From Dillenia suffruticosa (lineage: Eukaryota > Streptophyta > Magnoliopsida > Dilleniales > Dilleniaceae): DNA of 64,000 nucleotides. The notes under the pieces were generated by a model that did no database searches, had not been told where the DNA came from, and saw only the letters and a list, made by a program, of their open reading frames with translations. This document shows positions 35,669-47,100 of this stretch, piece by piece. The stretch covers positions 16,970,001-17,034,000 of the forward strand of contig JAVTVX010000031.1 in the NCBI GenBank assembly GCA_033439265.1. Direction: 5' to 3'. The first letter of the stretch is position 1. Each line of letters opens with the position of its first letter. Made by a program: the position numbers and the translations under genes.

Positions 35669-35825
35669 AGTTACTGAATAAGGCGATAAGTATTCTATGC
35701 GTGTCTAACCCAAACACCAAAATTTTCTTCCCTCAACATTCATTTCACTCCAAAGTCCAGTCATTGAACACTTTGTAGAGAGAGATGGTTCTTTTTACTG
35801 AGTAGAAGGGAAACTGAAACGACAA

Positions 35826-38800
35826 ATGAACTTGAGACAACGCCAGAATCTTGCACGAGCAGGCGGTGGTTTTTACTACGCGCCGCCACCGCCGCCGCCA
35901 CCGCCGCCACCACCACCACCACCACCACCCCCGCCAAACCCCCCACAGACCACTCCCTACAACATAATCCCAATCAACGACCTCCTAACCGACCACCCGT
36001 CCCTCCGATACCCAGAAGTCCGTGCCGCCTCACGCGCCATACGCGCCGTCGAGACCCTCCCAAAACCACCATTCCTCCAATGGGAAATCTCTTACGACTT
36101 ACTTGACTGGCTCGGCTTCTTCTTCGGTTTCCAAGTCGACAACGTTCGAAACCAACGAGAACACCTCGTACTCCACCTAGCCAACTCCCAAATGCGGCTA
36201 CAACATCCGCCTGATCCGCCCGACGAGCTCGATTCCGGCGTCCTTCGTCGCTTCCGCCGCAAACTCCTCCACAATTACAGCTCCTGGTGTTCTTACCTTG
36301 GACGGAAATCTAGTATTACCCTCTCAAACCGCCGGGACAACGATAATCTCCGCCGTGAGTTGCTCTACTGTTCTCTCTATCTCTTAATCTGGGGTGAGGC
36401 GGCTAACCTTAGATTCCTCCCAGAATGCATATGTTACATTTTTCATAATATGGCTATTGAACTGAATAGGATTTTGGATGTTGACTATGTTGATCCTAAT
36501 ACCGGGGGTCCTTATCTGCCTGCAATTTCTGCGCAAAATGCCTTCCTAAACTACGTTGTTACGCCAATCTATAAGATAATTAAGTCAGAGGCTGATTCTA
36601 GTCATAATGGAAAAAAACCCCATTCTGCTTGGAGGAATTATGATGATTTAAATGAGTATTTCTGGAGTAGGAGGGTTTTTTCCAGGCTTAAATGGCCTCT
36701 TAGCTCAGAGTCCTTAGACAATTTTAAGAGGGTTAAGAAAACCGGGTTCGTAGAGCAACGATCGTTTTGGAATGTGTATAGGAGTTTTGATAGGCTTTGG
36801 GTTTTGATGATCTTGTTTCTGCAAGCTAGTGTCATTGTTGCTTGGGAAGGTTCATCAGTTCCGTGGGATGGGTTGAAGAAACAAGATGTGCAGGTGGAGC
36901 TGTTGACCGTTTTTATTACCTGGGGTGGTCTTAGGTTTCTTCAATCTGTGCTTGATGCGGGAACACAGTATAGTTTGGTTACTAGGGAGACTAGGTTGCT
37001 TTTTGTGAGAATGGTGTTGAAAAGCATGGATGCCGTGACCTGGACCATTGTTTTTGGGGTGTTTTACGGGAGGATTTGGAGTCAGAAGAATAGTGATGGG
37101 AGGTGGTCTGATGAAGCAAATCGGAGAATTGTGACTTTTCTGCAGGCTGCATTGGTGTTTCTGTTGCCTGAGATTTTGGCATTGACGCTTTTTATACTTC
37201 CTTGGGTTCGGAATGTGCTTGAGGAGACCAATTGGAAGATTCTTTATGCGTTGACATGGTGGTTCCATAGAAGAACATTTGTTGGCCGTGGCCTGAGAGA
37301 AGGGCTTGTGAACAACATAAAGTACTCAATGTTTTGGATTGTGGTGTTGGCTTCCAAGTTTTCATTTAGCTACTTTCTTCAAATTAAGCCCTTGGTTGCA
37401 CCGACAAAGAGTCTTTTAAACCGAACAAATGTTACCTATAGGTGGCATGAGTTCTTTGGGAACTCCAACAGGATCGGAGTTATTCTGTTATGGGTTCCTG
37501 TTGTTTTGATTTACTTCATGGATTTGCAGATTTGGTACTCAATTTTCTCGTCCTTTGTGGGTGCAACAATCGGCTTGTTCTCACACTTGGGGGAGATTCG
37601 AAATATTGAACAGCTCAGGCTTCGGTTTCAGTTCTTTTCTAATGCTTTGCAGTTCAATCTAATGCCTGAGGAGCAGCTGCTTAGCACAAAGGTAACACTG
37701 GTTAACAAGCTCAGAGATGCGATGCATCGTGTGAAGCTCCGGTATGGACTAGGCCAGCCCTTTAAGAAGATTGAGTCGAGCCAGGTGGAGGCAACAAGGT
37801 TTGCATTGATATGGAATGAGATAATTATAATCATGAGGGAGGAAGATCTCATTAGCGATAGTGAGTTGGAGCTTATGGAACTCCCAGAAAACTGTTGGAA
37901 TGTTAGGGTAATTCGATGGCCGTGTTTTCTTTTGTGCAACGAGCTCTTGCTTGCCCTAAGCCAGGCAACAGAACTCGAAGATTATCGAGACGGGTTGCTT
38001 TGGTTGAAGATTTGCAAATTTGAATATAGGCGTTGTGCAGTTATTGAAGCTTATGATAGTGTCAAGTATCTCCTTCTGGTGATAATTAAAAATGAGTCGG
38101 AAGAGTATTCGATTGTCACAAAATTGTTTCTTGAGATTGATCATGACATCAAGAATGAGAAGGTCACTCAAATATACAAGATGAGCATACTGGAGAAAAT
38201 TCACGGCAAAATTATAAATTTAGTTGATCTGCTGCTCAGCACTAAAAAAGATATGAGCAAGATCGTAAATGTCCTACAGGCTTTGTATGAACTTGTCATT
38301 CGGGAATTTCCAAAGGTGAAGAGGTCCACCCAACAGCTCAGGCAGGATCGTCTGGTACCACTTGGACAGGCTCCAGATTCGGGTTTGCTCTTTGAGAATG
38401 CTGTCGTTATTCCGGACACTGGGGATGTGTTCTTCTATAGACAGTTGAGGCGGCTGAAGACGATTCTTACTTCTAGAGATTCCATGCACAATGTCCCAAA
38501 GAATATTGAAGCAAGACGACGCATTGCATTTTTTAGCAACTCACTCTTCATGAACATGCCTCGTGCGCCCCCAGTTGAGAAAATGCTTCCTTTCAGCATT
38601 TTAACCCCTTACTATGATGAGGAAGTCTTGTTTGGGAGAGAAAATCTTCGAAGTCCAAATGAAGATGGTGTTTCCACCCTGTTTTACTTGCAGAGGATTT
38701 ACGAGGATGAATGGGAAAACTTTCTTGAGCGGATGCGTAGAGATGGCGTGGATGATGAAGATGAGCTCTGGAAATCAAAAGCCAGGGATATCTGTCTTTG

Positions 38801-41195
38801 GGCATCATACAGAGGCCAGACTCTATCCCGTACAGTAAGGGGAATGATGTATTACTACAGAGCCTTAAAGATGCTTGCATTCCTTGATTCCGCATCGGAG
38901 GTGGATGTTAGGCCTAGCTCGCAAAATATAGCATCCAATGGTTTCATGAGACAGGACAACAGTTTGAATGGTCTTCACTCGGGTAAGCCACCAACATCGA
39001 GGAACCTGACTAGAGCAACTAGTGGAGTAAGTCTTTTGTTCAAAGGGCATGAGTACGGCAGTGCTTTGATGAAATTTACATATGTTGTTGCCTGCCAGTT
39101 GTATGGACATCATAAGGCAAAGGGAGATGCCCGAGCTAAGGAGATTTTATATCTGATGAAAAACAATGAAGCTCTTCGTGTAGCCTATGTTGATGAAGTT
39201 AACTTAGGGAGGGGAGAAGTGGAGTATTACTCTGTCCTTGTGAAGTATGATCAGCTGGAGCAGAGGGAGGTAGAGATATACAAGGTAAGGTTGCCTGGTC
39301 CCTTGAAGCTTGGGGAAGGCAAACCTGAGAATCAGAACCACGCTATAATTTTTACTCGGGGTGATGCAGTCCAGGCAATTGACATGAACCAAGACAATTA
39401 TTTTGAGGAGGCTCTTAAGATGCGGAACCTACTGGAGGAATTCAATGAATATTATGGTATCAGGAAGCCAACCCTTCTGGGAGTTCGTGAAAATATCTTC
39501 ACAGGTTCTGTGTCATCACTTGCTTGGTTTATGTCTGCACAGGAGACAAGTTTTGTAACACTGGAGCAGCGGGTTTTGGCAAATCCCTTGAAGGTGAGAA
39601 TGCACTATGGTCATCCGGATGTTTTTGATAGGTTCTGGTTTTTAACCCGTGGTGGAATTAGCAAGGCTTCCAGAGTGATCAATATTAGTGAGGATATATT
39701 TGCTGGCTTCAACTGCACACTAAGAGGAGGAAATGTTACACATCATGAGTACATCCAAGTGGGAAAGGGAAGGGATGTTGGATTGAATCAGATCTCCATG
39801 TTTGAGGCCAAAGTTGCCAGTGGCAATGGTGAACAGGTTCTTAGCAGAGATGTATATAGGTTGGGTCACAGACTCGACTTCTTTCGGATGCTTTCTTTCT
39901 TTTATTCCACTGTGGGTTTTTACTTCAACACAATGGTACTGGTTCTTACCGTTTATACATTTTTGTGGGGCCGCCTTTACCTTGCACTCAGTGGTATTGA
40001 GGATGCTGCACTGAAGAATTCTAATGACAACAAAGCCCTAGGAACAATGCTAAATCAGCAATTCACTATCCAAATTGGTCTCTTCACAGCCCTCCCCATG
40101 ATAGTGGAAAACTCTCTAGAATATGGTTTCCTTCCTGCAGTGTGGGATTTTTTGACAATGCAGTTGCAACTTGCATCATTCTTCTACACATTTTCAATGG
40201 GAACACGTTCCCATTATTTTGGTCGCACTATTCTTCATGGAGGTGCAAAGTACCGGGCTACTGGGCGAGGTTTTGTTGTACAACATAAGAGCTTTGCTGA
40301 AAACTATAGACTCTATGCTCGTAGCCATTTTGTCAAGGCAGTTGAACTTGGGGTGATTCTAATAGTATATGCTGCTCATAGCACCTTGGCTAGGAATACT
40401 TTTGTGTACATAGCCCTGACAATATCAAGTTGGTTTCTAGTAGTGTCCTGGATAATGGCCCCATTTATTTTCAACCCTTCTGGTTTTGATTGGTTGAAGA
40501 CTGTTTATGACTTTGAAAATTTTATGAATTGGCTATGGTATACAGGTGGGGTCTTCACAAAAGCAGAAGAAAGTTGGGAAACATGGTGGTATGAGGAGCA
40601 GGAACACTTGAAAACAACTGGACTGTGGGGAAAACTGCTGGAGATCATTTTAGACCTTCGTTTCTTTTTCTTTCAATATGGAATTGTATACCACCTGGAC
40701 ATAACCGGTGATAAAACCAGCATTGCGGTTTATTTGCTGTCTTGGATTTACATGGTTGTTGCTGTTGGGATTTATGTGATCATGACATATGCTCAAGACA
40801 AATATGCTGCAAAGGAACACATATACTACCGGCTGGTTCAGCTCCTAGTCACTCTAGTGACGCTGCTAGTAATTATTATATTGCTGAAATTCACTAAATT
40901 AAGTATCCTCGATCTCATCTCAAGCCTGTTAGCCTTTATCCCCACAGGGTGGGGCCTAATATCTATTGCTCTTGTACTTCGGCCTTTTCTGCAATCCACT
41001 GTGGTTTGGGACACGGTGGTTGCCTTGGCTCGGCTGTATGATATGCTTTTGGGTATTATAGTCATGGCTCCTGTGGCATTGCTGTCATGGTTGCCAGGAT
41101 TTCAGTCAATGCAGACACGTATCCTCTTCAATGAAGCATTCAGCAGAGGACTTCAGATATCCCTTATTCTTACAGGGAAAAAATCGGACTTGTAA
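35826..41195 (+). CDS. CALS11: Callose synthase 11 (1,3-beta-glucan synthase), intronless
   Basis: One uninterrupted 1789-residue frame. This plasma-membrane enzyme makes callose from UDP-glucose at the cell plate, pollen walls and wounds. The N-terminal cytosolic FKS1-type region contains YLLIWGEAANLRF near residue 190. The first block of six membrane helices lies at about 320-570. The large cytosolic catalytic loop (roughly 600-1340) includes ARRRIAFFSNSLFMNMP, VRGMMYYYRALKMLAFLD and GKPENQNHAIIFTRGD. The C-terminal membrane block follows, with KYRATGRGFVV, the RxTG motif. Only CalS11 (GSL1) and CalS12 (GSL5) are intron-poor in plants; the end LQISLILTGKKS and TTGLWGKLLEIILDLRFFFF fit CalS11. 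Odd feature: residues 20-37 are 18 consecutive prolines encoded by a CCN microsatellite. Length is close to the family's 1770. Confidence 0.95.
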   Translation: MNLRQRQNLARAGGGFYYAPPPPPPPPPPPPPPPPPPNPPQTTPYNIIPINDLLTDHPSLRYPEVRAASRAIRAVETLPKPPFLQWEISYDLLDWLGFFFGFQVDNVRNQREHLVLHLANSQMRLQHPPDPPDELDSGVLRRFRRKLLHNYSSWCSYLGRKSSITLSNRRDNDNLRRELLYCSLYLLIWGEAANLRFLPECICYIFHNMAIELNRILDVDYVDPNTGGPYLPAISAQNAFLNYVVTPIYKIIKSEADSSHNGKKPHSAWRNYDDLNEYFWSRRVFSRLKWPLSSESLDNFKRVKKTGFVEQRSFWNVYRSFDRLWVLMILFLQASVIVAWEGSSVPWDGLKKQDVQVELLTVFITWGGLRFLQSVLDAGTQYSLVTRETRLLFVRMVLKSMDAVTWTIVFGVFYGRIWSQKNSDGRWSDEANRRIVTFLQAALVFLLPEILALTLFILPWVRNVLEETNWKILYALTWWFHRRTFVGRGLREGLVNNIKYSMFWIVVLASKFSFSYFLQIKPLVAPTKSLLNRTNVTYRWHEFFGNSNRIGVILLWVPVVLIYFMDLQIWYSIFSSFVGATIGLFSHLGEIRNIEQLRLRFQFFSNALQFNLMPEEQLLSTKVTLVNKLRDAMHRVKLRYGLGQPFKKIESSQVEATRFALIWNEIIIIMREEDLISDSELELMELPENCWNVRVIRWPCFLLCNELLLALSQATELEDYRDGLLWLKICKFEYRRCAVIEAYDSVKYLLLVIIKNESEEYSIVTKLFLEIDHDIKNEKVTQIYKMSILEKIHGKIINLVDLLLSTKKDMSKIVNVLQALYELVIREFPKVKRSTQQLRQDRLVPLGQAPDSGLLFENAVVIPDTGDVFFYRQLRRLKTILTSRDSMHNVPKNIEARRRIAFFSNSLFMNMPRAPPVEKMLPFSILTPYYDEEVLFGRENLRSPNEDGVSTLFYLQRIYEDEWENFLERMRRDGVDDEDELWKSKARDICLWASYRGQTLSRTVRGMMYYYRALKMLAFLDSASEVDVRPSSQNIASNGFMRQDNSLNGLHSGKPPTSRNLTRATSGVSLLFKGHEYGSALMKFTYVVACQLYGHHKAKGDARAKEILYLMKNNEALRVAYVDEVNLGRGEVEYYSVLVKYDQLEQREVEIYKVRLPGPLKLGEGKPENQNHAIIFTRGDAVQAIDMNQDNYFEEALKMRNLLEEFNEYYGIRKPTLLGVRENIFTGSVSSLAWFMSAQETSFVTLEQRVLANPLKVRMHYGHPDVFDRFWFLTRGGISKASRVINISEDIFAGFNCTLRGGNVTHHEYIQVGKGRDVGLNQISMFEAKVASGNGEQVLSRDVYRLGHRLDFFRMLSFFYSTVGFYFNTMVLVLTVYTFLWGRLYLALSGIEDAALKNSNDNKALGTMLNQQFTIQIGLFTALPMIVENSLEYGFLPAVWDFLTMQLQLASFFYTFSMGTRSHYFGRTILHGGAKYRATGRGFVVQHKSFAENYRLYARSHFVKAVELGVILIVYAAHSTLARNTFVYIALTISSWFLVVSWIMAPFIFNPSGFDWLKTVYDFENFMNWLWYTGGVFTKAEESWETWWYEEQEHLKTTGLWGKLLEIILDLRFFFFQYGIVYHLDITGDKTSIAVYLLSWIYMVVAVGIYVIMTYAQDKYAAKEHIYYRLVQLLVTLVTLLVIIILLKFTKLSILDLISSLLAFIPTGWGLISIALVLRPFLQSTVVWDTVVALARLYDMLLGIIVMAPVALLSWLPGFQSMQTRILFNEAFSRGLQISLILTGKKSDL

Positions 41196-43481
41196 ACTGA
41201 GGTAATGTTCCTTCTTTAGTTTATTTTGTTTCTGGATTCTCAAGTGGCGTTGATTAATATTAAGCCCTTGAATCAGAATTAGGGGTCTGTTGACTCTTCC
41301 CTTACGGCTGACCAGTAATTCGTTTTGCTTTCCCTAAGGATTTGTTTTCTCTTACACGTGTGTCTATATTCCACTATACTTGGGATAGAAGAAATTTCTT
41401 TGCGTTCTACAAGTTCTAGTCAGGGAATCTTAATTGTGATATAGAGTTTGGCAATCCTTGTAAGCCAATTCTTTGAAGACACCAAAAAAGAGCAGAAAAT
41501 CCAGGTGTGCTTCCAATCTTGTGACACTTAGTGTCTTCGGATTTTCCTCAGTTCATGATTTCAACAACTTTCCCAAACTTGGTCTGAGTTCTCACATGCC
41601 ACCACTTTTCATAAGATTACGCATTCCAGCACCTAAACAATGACCAAGGCTATAACCAATTGCATTCCATACCCCACGCATCAACTCTCTTTAATATCCC
41701 GTAGAACAACTTAAACGGCCCCCAAGTTGTTGTTGGTTCTTTTTTTTTTCCTCCCTATTTTTGGAGGGGGTGCAGGCTGAGAGAACAGCCCCCCAAGTTG
41801 GTTGCTGTAGTACTTAAAAATTTCCCTCTACCATGGTTCAAATATCTTCAGGCATCTCTTTGCATTGGTCAAGTGACCATTTGGGATACTCCTTTAAGCC
41901 AATGCAAATCCCAGAATATTCTTTTATTCAAAAGTTTCAAGTTCTTTTGAATCTCTAGGCTTCAGTAATAGTTGAACCTGATGTTTTTGAAGCATTTTAG
42001 ATGCTAGGTGCAGCCTCTTACCTGTTGTTTTTGTGGAATGAAGGGCCTATTGGAAAAGTGACAGCATTTCACTGGCATTTACTTGCAGGTATGGCATGCG
42101 ATTTAGGTATTTAATGCAAATAAATTTACTGAAACTTGGCCATTTGTATTTAAGAGGAAAACCTTTCTCGGTTTACAGCTGTTTGAGAAAATTCACTTGG
42201 GAGTTTGCCATCTCATGATATGGTTCAAAAGATTTCTGATTTCCTTTGTGCAACCCAAGTGCTCCCATATGGACTTTTCTGCCAAATATTATGATTAGTA
42301 TAGAACATTTCTTCATAAGAATACTATATACTAATCTTTTTCTCGTTGGTATTTGTCAACAACACTCTGAAATGCATATTTGTTCATCCCAATTGTATGG
42401 AGATTCTGATACATCTTCCACAGGTTTTCAGCAGGTTTAGCTTGATTATAAAATGAAGATTGACCGGCTTTGTTCCACGGATGGAATGAGGGGCAACTGT
42501 ATTCACAATGCTGAGGTGAAGATTGAAGTTGGGAAGAAAGGCAGATTCTGCGGTTTTTCCACTTCATCAAGCAATATCAATCTTTCCTTCTGTTGCTACA
42601 TCTCATTAAAACACCACATCAACTCAGATATGATATTCATCTTTAGGGCATGGCGCAACTCAGATATGACTTATTAATCATGCTATAGCCCTATTCTGTA
42701 AAAAGTGGGTATTTTTGTACATAATGTTCATATAACTAGTGTAGTTTCCAAGAATTTTGCTATGGGTATCCATCAATTAGAGGCATGGTCTCCATCCTTC
42801 TTGATTCAGACAGATTTTCTGCCTTCTGCATTTTTGCAGGTTTACTTCATGGTGGCTTACCAAATTTTGATTTGATTTTTATGATGGAAATCTCCAGGCA
42901 TTTACTTGATACGATGAGAGTAGCAGGGGCAAAAAGGGTGTGCCTTGATCCTGCATTCTCTCTCTTCAGTGTCTTCACAGCTCCTGTTCTCGTTACCTTG
43001 CCTAAAAATAATAACCTGTTGATATCTGGTGCGCATGAAGATGCAGGATTCAGGAAATCAGAATGAAGCCATCAGTGGTCTTTGGGAGGATGTTTTACAT
43101 ACTTTCTGGCTCTTTCGGACAATGATTAGTTTGTATTAGAGTTTGATATGGTAGAAAAGTGCTTTGCCTCAACTAGTCGTCTTGAGTGACTCTTTCAAGT
43201 GATTAAGGTACTTGATTTTAGTGTTGCTGCCTCCTGATTGCCAAGCAGAGAGGAAGTCTCATAATCATCAGAGAAACCTTATATAAAAATTGATTCAACT
43301 GCAAAGTCCACTCTTGAGTATCAAGTCTATCCACCAATAAATCTGTATAAAGCTGACTATATTTCCTCACAAAACATTCAACAAACTAATTCCCTGAGTG
43401 TGATAAACAAAGAATTTGTACAGAGAGTTCGTCTAACATGCATCATTTAAGTAATTATAACTTTGACATATGGTTTCCATA
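41196..43481. other. Spacer between callose synthase and the DUF2921 array
   Basis: Holds the 3' UTR of the callose synthase gene. Short open frames at 42246-43066 on the + strand show no recognisable domain. I see no gene or repeat in it. Confidence 0.4.
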
Positions 43482-46232
43482 TTACGGTTCCTCATTCCTA
43501 ACTACAGGAACTTTCTTGTATGTGGAACCCTCTCCGAATCTCATAGGAACAATGCAACAGCCACCATAGTGCTGCCGTAAGGTAATGAGGGCAACAAACA
43601 GAAGACTGTCACAGAGGATAATGACATCCCAAGCAGTGGAAAACAAATCAGTCCGAGGGTAATGACAAGGTAGAGGCATGAGCCCTATAAAGATCGAAGG
43701 CGTGTGGCAGTGTGTGGACAACACTGGTTCCAACATAAAATGAGGCAGCGAGAGACTTTTCACTGGAGTTACAAAAAATGTTGAACATTATATGAGTGAG
43801 TAAAAAACCATCCAAAATGAGACCTCCATAAGATTTAAGGTCCACCCAGAGTGAATGCTGCTGCAGCAGCTGGTAGCTTAGAAAGCGTGGTGCAAGAAAT
43901 GATTTCTTGTATGTGTCTTTGAATCCATGAGCTAACCATGCAATCAACCCACCAGCAATATACAAGAGCAAAGACAGCCCAAAAAACCTTTTTATCAGAG
44001 TGTGACAAGATCTTTTGATTTCCATCACCTGATCATGCAAAGAAAGCAAGTTGGAGAAGGTGAAACTGCAACAAGAAAGCTACCATTGTCACTACCCAGA
44101 CTATCACTTCATTTACTTCAAGCCATCCACCGCTACCAAATAAGATTTTCTGCTTTTCAGGCTTTGGCTTAAACATGGCATCAAAGTTTAATAATATAAG
44201 GATCATGTGCCCGAGCGTAAGAATAATTAGCATCACAATGGAGATAAATGGGAGTACATCAGGGTGGCTTTTGACTCGGAGGAGTTGTAAACCGATGAAA
44301 ATACAAGCAAGTGTATTAGATATGAAAACCATCATGATCTCCAAATCCATTCTCCATATTGAACTTTTAGCTTGTTCTGAATAGATGGTCCATGAGCAAA
44401 TTCAAGACGCTGAAAGTAAAGGGGGTCTGAGATTTGCCGTATGCTTTCAATAGTTCCCTTGACGGTTGTCCCACCAACCTTTGCATCCAAAGGAGATAAC
44501 TGTGCATTAACAGAAATTTCACAATCTAGTGAATTAGTGTCAATATCATCTGAATGAATCTCAAATGCTTGCACCCTATCATACATAAGACTCCAGCTTT
44601 GGCATCATATAATCCTTCTGTTGATATTTCTACAGAGTCCAAAGGAGAACCCGCACATCCTGACTTGAAGCTCAGTTGAGCTGTGAAGCTTATCCTGTAG
44701 CTAATATTCAGAAGGCTATCACTGCTTGTGTTTTCTGTGAATGCTAATGAACTGTAAAACTGATTCCCAACAAATAGTGGAGTTGCGGAGGCCCATCTTT
44801 TTTCTTCTTTACCATTCCCCACTAGGATACAGAATCTCATATCAGATGAGTGCCCATTCGGATATGTCTTTCCCTTGTGCTTGTTCTCTTGGAGCTACAA
44901 GTTTTTGTCACAGTGTCAATCTCACTACACTCGTATTTCAGACCAGCGAGCCCAAACAATTTATTCCTAGCATTCCAAAACCAACGGCTACCATAATAGG
45001 CAGAACCATTAACAGTTTGGTTGCTCCAGATTTTCCCATCAACACTTCTGTCTCTTAATGTCAAAAATCCACGGAACCTTAAACTAAACCTTATGAAACA
45101 GTTGCCTATGGAAGAATCTGACGAAGAATCCATAGAATACAAAATCTGACAAGCAACAAAAAGGAACCTATTGCTCCTCATCCCACTTCCCTTCAGCAAC
45201 TAAAGTGGCATTAGGAGCCGGATCACGGACAAATACATTCTCTACAGAACTAAACAAATTCACCAACAACTGCAATCTTCTCTCATCCAAACATCGAATG
45301 CTACTAAAAGACAACAAATTTGGCACAAAATGAAAACTCTCACCAAAAGGATTGCACTCCACATTCCCACAATCACTCTCATACATCAACTCATACCCAC
45401 CATAAATTTTACTCAACATTGAACAAAGATCTCTATCCTTCTCTAAACTAAGTGACCCACCAACCAAATCATCATTTCTTTTAAGACTCAGGTCCAATTT
45501 TCATTCATAATCAATGTGTACACATAATTTAACTGTGTGACACCCAATATATGAACTGGTTCAAATAACTACTAGTGCCAATTTCATCCAAACTCTCCAT
45601 AACCCCATTAACCAAAGTCTTCAAAATTGATGAAGTATTAGCATAATTAAACTTAACAATAACATTCAAATCTAAAATACTATCAGATGAAAACCTTTCG
45701 CCTGATCCAATCATACAAAGCTTCCCAGAAGAAATTGACCAAAAACCCATTTAGCACAAGTGTCATCCCTGTCCTCTGAACCGGAAAATGCGGCTGTCGG
45801 TACCGGAATTCGTGTAATAATCGTCGGCGGCGCGAGGTAGTTGCCGGGACCAAAATGGATCGTTTAAGGTACAAATTTGCTTTGACACTGTACACATCAT
45901 GGTTTGACGATGTGTTAAATTGTTGAACGAGGAAAGTAACCGAGTTTTTTCGATGAATCGGAGGAATTTCCGAGGATTCGATAACCTCCGGTATAGAAAG
46001 CGTTCTGCAGTTGGAGAAATTGGTCTGTTGTGATTCGGGTCGTAGTTGGGGTTGATTCAGGGACGGGGTTGTTGCAGTAAGGGGGATAAGTGAGAGAAGA
46101 TGATTTGGAAACGTTAAGGATGAGTGAGATTACGAGAATGTGGAGATGGGTTTTTAAAGGGTTTTTTGTGGGCATTGTTGAAACTCTAGATTTGTGAAGT
46201 GGAGGTGAAGAGGAAGTGCGATTCGTCACCAT
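43482..46232 (-). pseudogene. DUF2921 membrane protein pseudogene, copy 1
   Basis: A near full-length intronless DUF2921 gene can be followed on the - strand but changes frame about nine times through single-base indels. Recognisable blocks in order: a signal-like start and LTYPPYCNNPVPESTPTTT, FYTGGYRIL, MGFWSISSGKLCMIGSG, ESDCGNVECNPFG, NATLVAEGKWDEE, a luminal YECSEIDTV block, then a C-terminal multi-helix membrane region (VLPFISIVMLIILTLGHMIL and others). One break is a lost T in a T run near 45550, which turns SYFEPVHILG into a stop-ended frame. DUF2921 proteins have no established biochemical function. The neighbouring callose synthase frame is intact over 5.4 kb, which argues against poor sequence as the cause. 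Confidence 0.85.
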
Positions 46233-46261
46233 TGCTGTGCATTTTTTATTCTCACCTGAAT

Positions 46262-46264
46262 CTC

Positions 46265-46327
<63 letters not shown>
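46262..46327 (+). repeat. Composite (CT)n(CA)n microsatellite
   Basis: CT tract running into a CA tract, 30 bases upstream of the start of DUF2921 copy 1. Confidence 0.9.
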
Positions 46328-46329
<2 letters not shown>

Positions 46330-47100
46330 ATCATTGTTGGGTTGGTTTAAATCCACATTAAAGAAAAATTATTTCCTAATGCGATCTTTATAAATTCGGC
46401 TTGGTTTAGCTATCTTTAACCTGGTTTGGATGCAAATTTCACTATTCTTTTCTCTGGTAAAGATTGTATTTTGGACTAAAACTTACGAATGATATTAGAG
46501 AGATGAGGCCAATTGAGTTCAAAGATTAAAATTTAAATCGATTTAAATCTTGCATATTAGTTCACTGCTATATGTTTTTAAAAAAATTATAAAATAAAAA
46601 AACTGTTATCAGATGACACAATGGACTGATTTTTTCCGATGCCAAAAAAAAACCTCAATAATATAATCAATACCAATATGGTAGTATTGGGGAAGCTTCG
46701 ATTGATTTCAACTTGTCTCCACGAAACTCTGGAGCAGAAACATACGCAAGCAATGTGCTCAATTGGGCACTGGAAACCATGCAATGAGGGCGGCATTACC
46801 CTACCCACGACACCCCCAATCGTACGGAAAACGAATTCAGTCCCAAGTCTCCAACAGCACTCTTAGAGACTTTACCAACTAAACTACTTGATACGTGAAG
46901 GGTGGGGGGTTTGGAGGAGGATGCAGAAAAGATGAACAAATATTTAAGTACCAAGACAACAAAGAAGGTATTTGAAAATGTCAACCGCAGTACAAGATGC
47001 TTGTATGGTATTTCTAAAGCTTAATATCCTCTCACGAGCCCGATAATACAAAGCAGAATGTGCTTAGAGACTTAGCAGACAGCCTACTCTTTCCTTTCAT
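46330..47100. other. Spacer between DUF2921 copies 1 and 2
   Basis: Contains the SINE copy above and otherwise nothing recognisable. Confidence 0.4.
46760..46895 (-). repeat. tRNA-derived SINE copy
   Basis: On the - strand TAGTTTAGTTGGTAAAGTC (box A, near 46876-46887) is followed about 40 bases later by GACTTGGGACTGAATTCG (box-B position, near 46833-46850), then GGGGGTGTCGTGGGTAGGG. This order is typical of plant tRNA-derived SINEs. It differs from the AT-rich family at 4105. Lies in the spacer between DUF2921 copies 1 and 2. Confidence 0.55.

Noticed and set aside
35761-35973. 70-codon - strand frame over the callose synthase start
   Set aside because: Val/Ala-rich shadow of the proline-coding repeat on the other strand.
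42246-43066. Possible small gene after callose synthase
   Set aside because: Open frames of 64-93 codons without recognisable domains or consistent splice structure; more likely 3' UTR or spacer.
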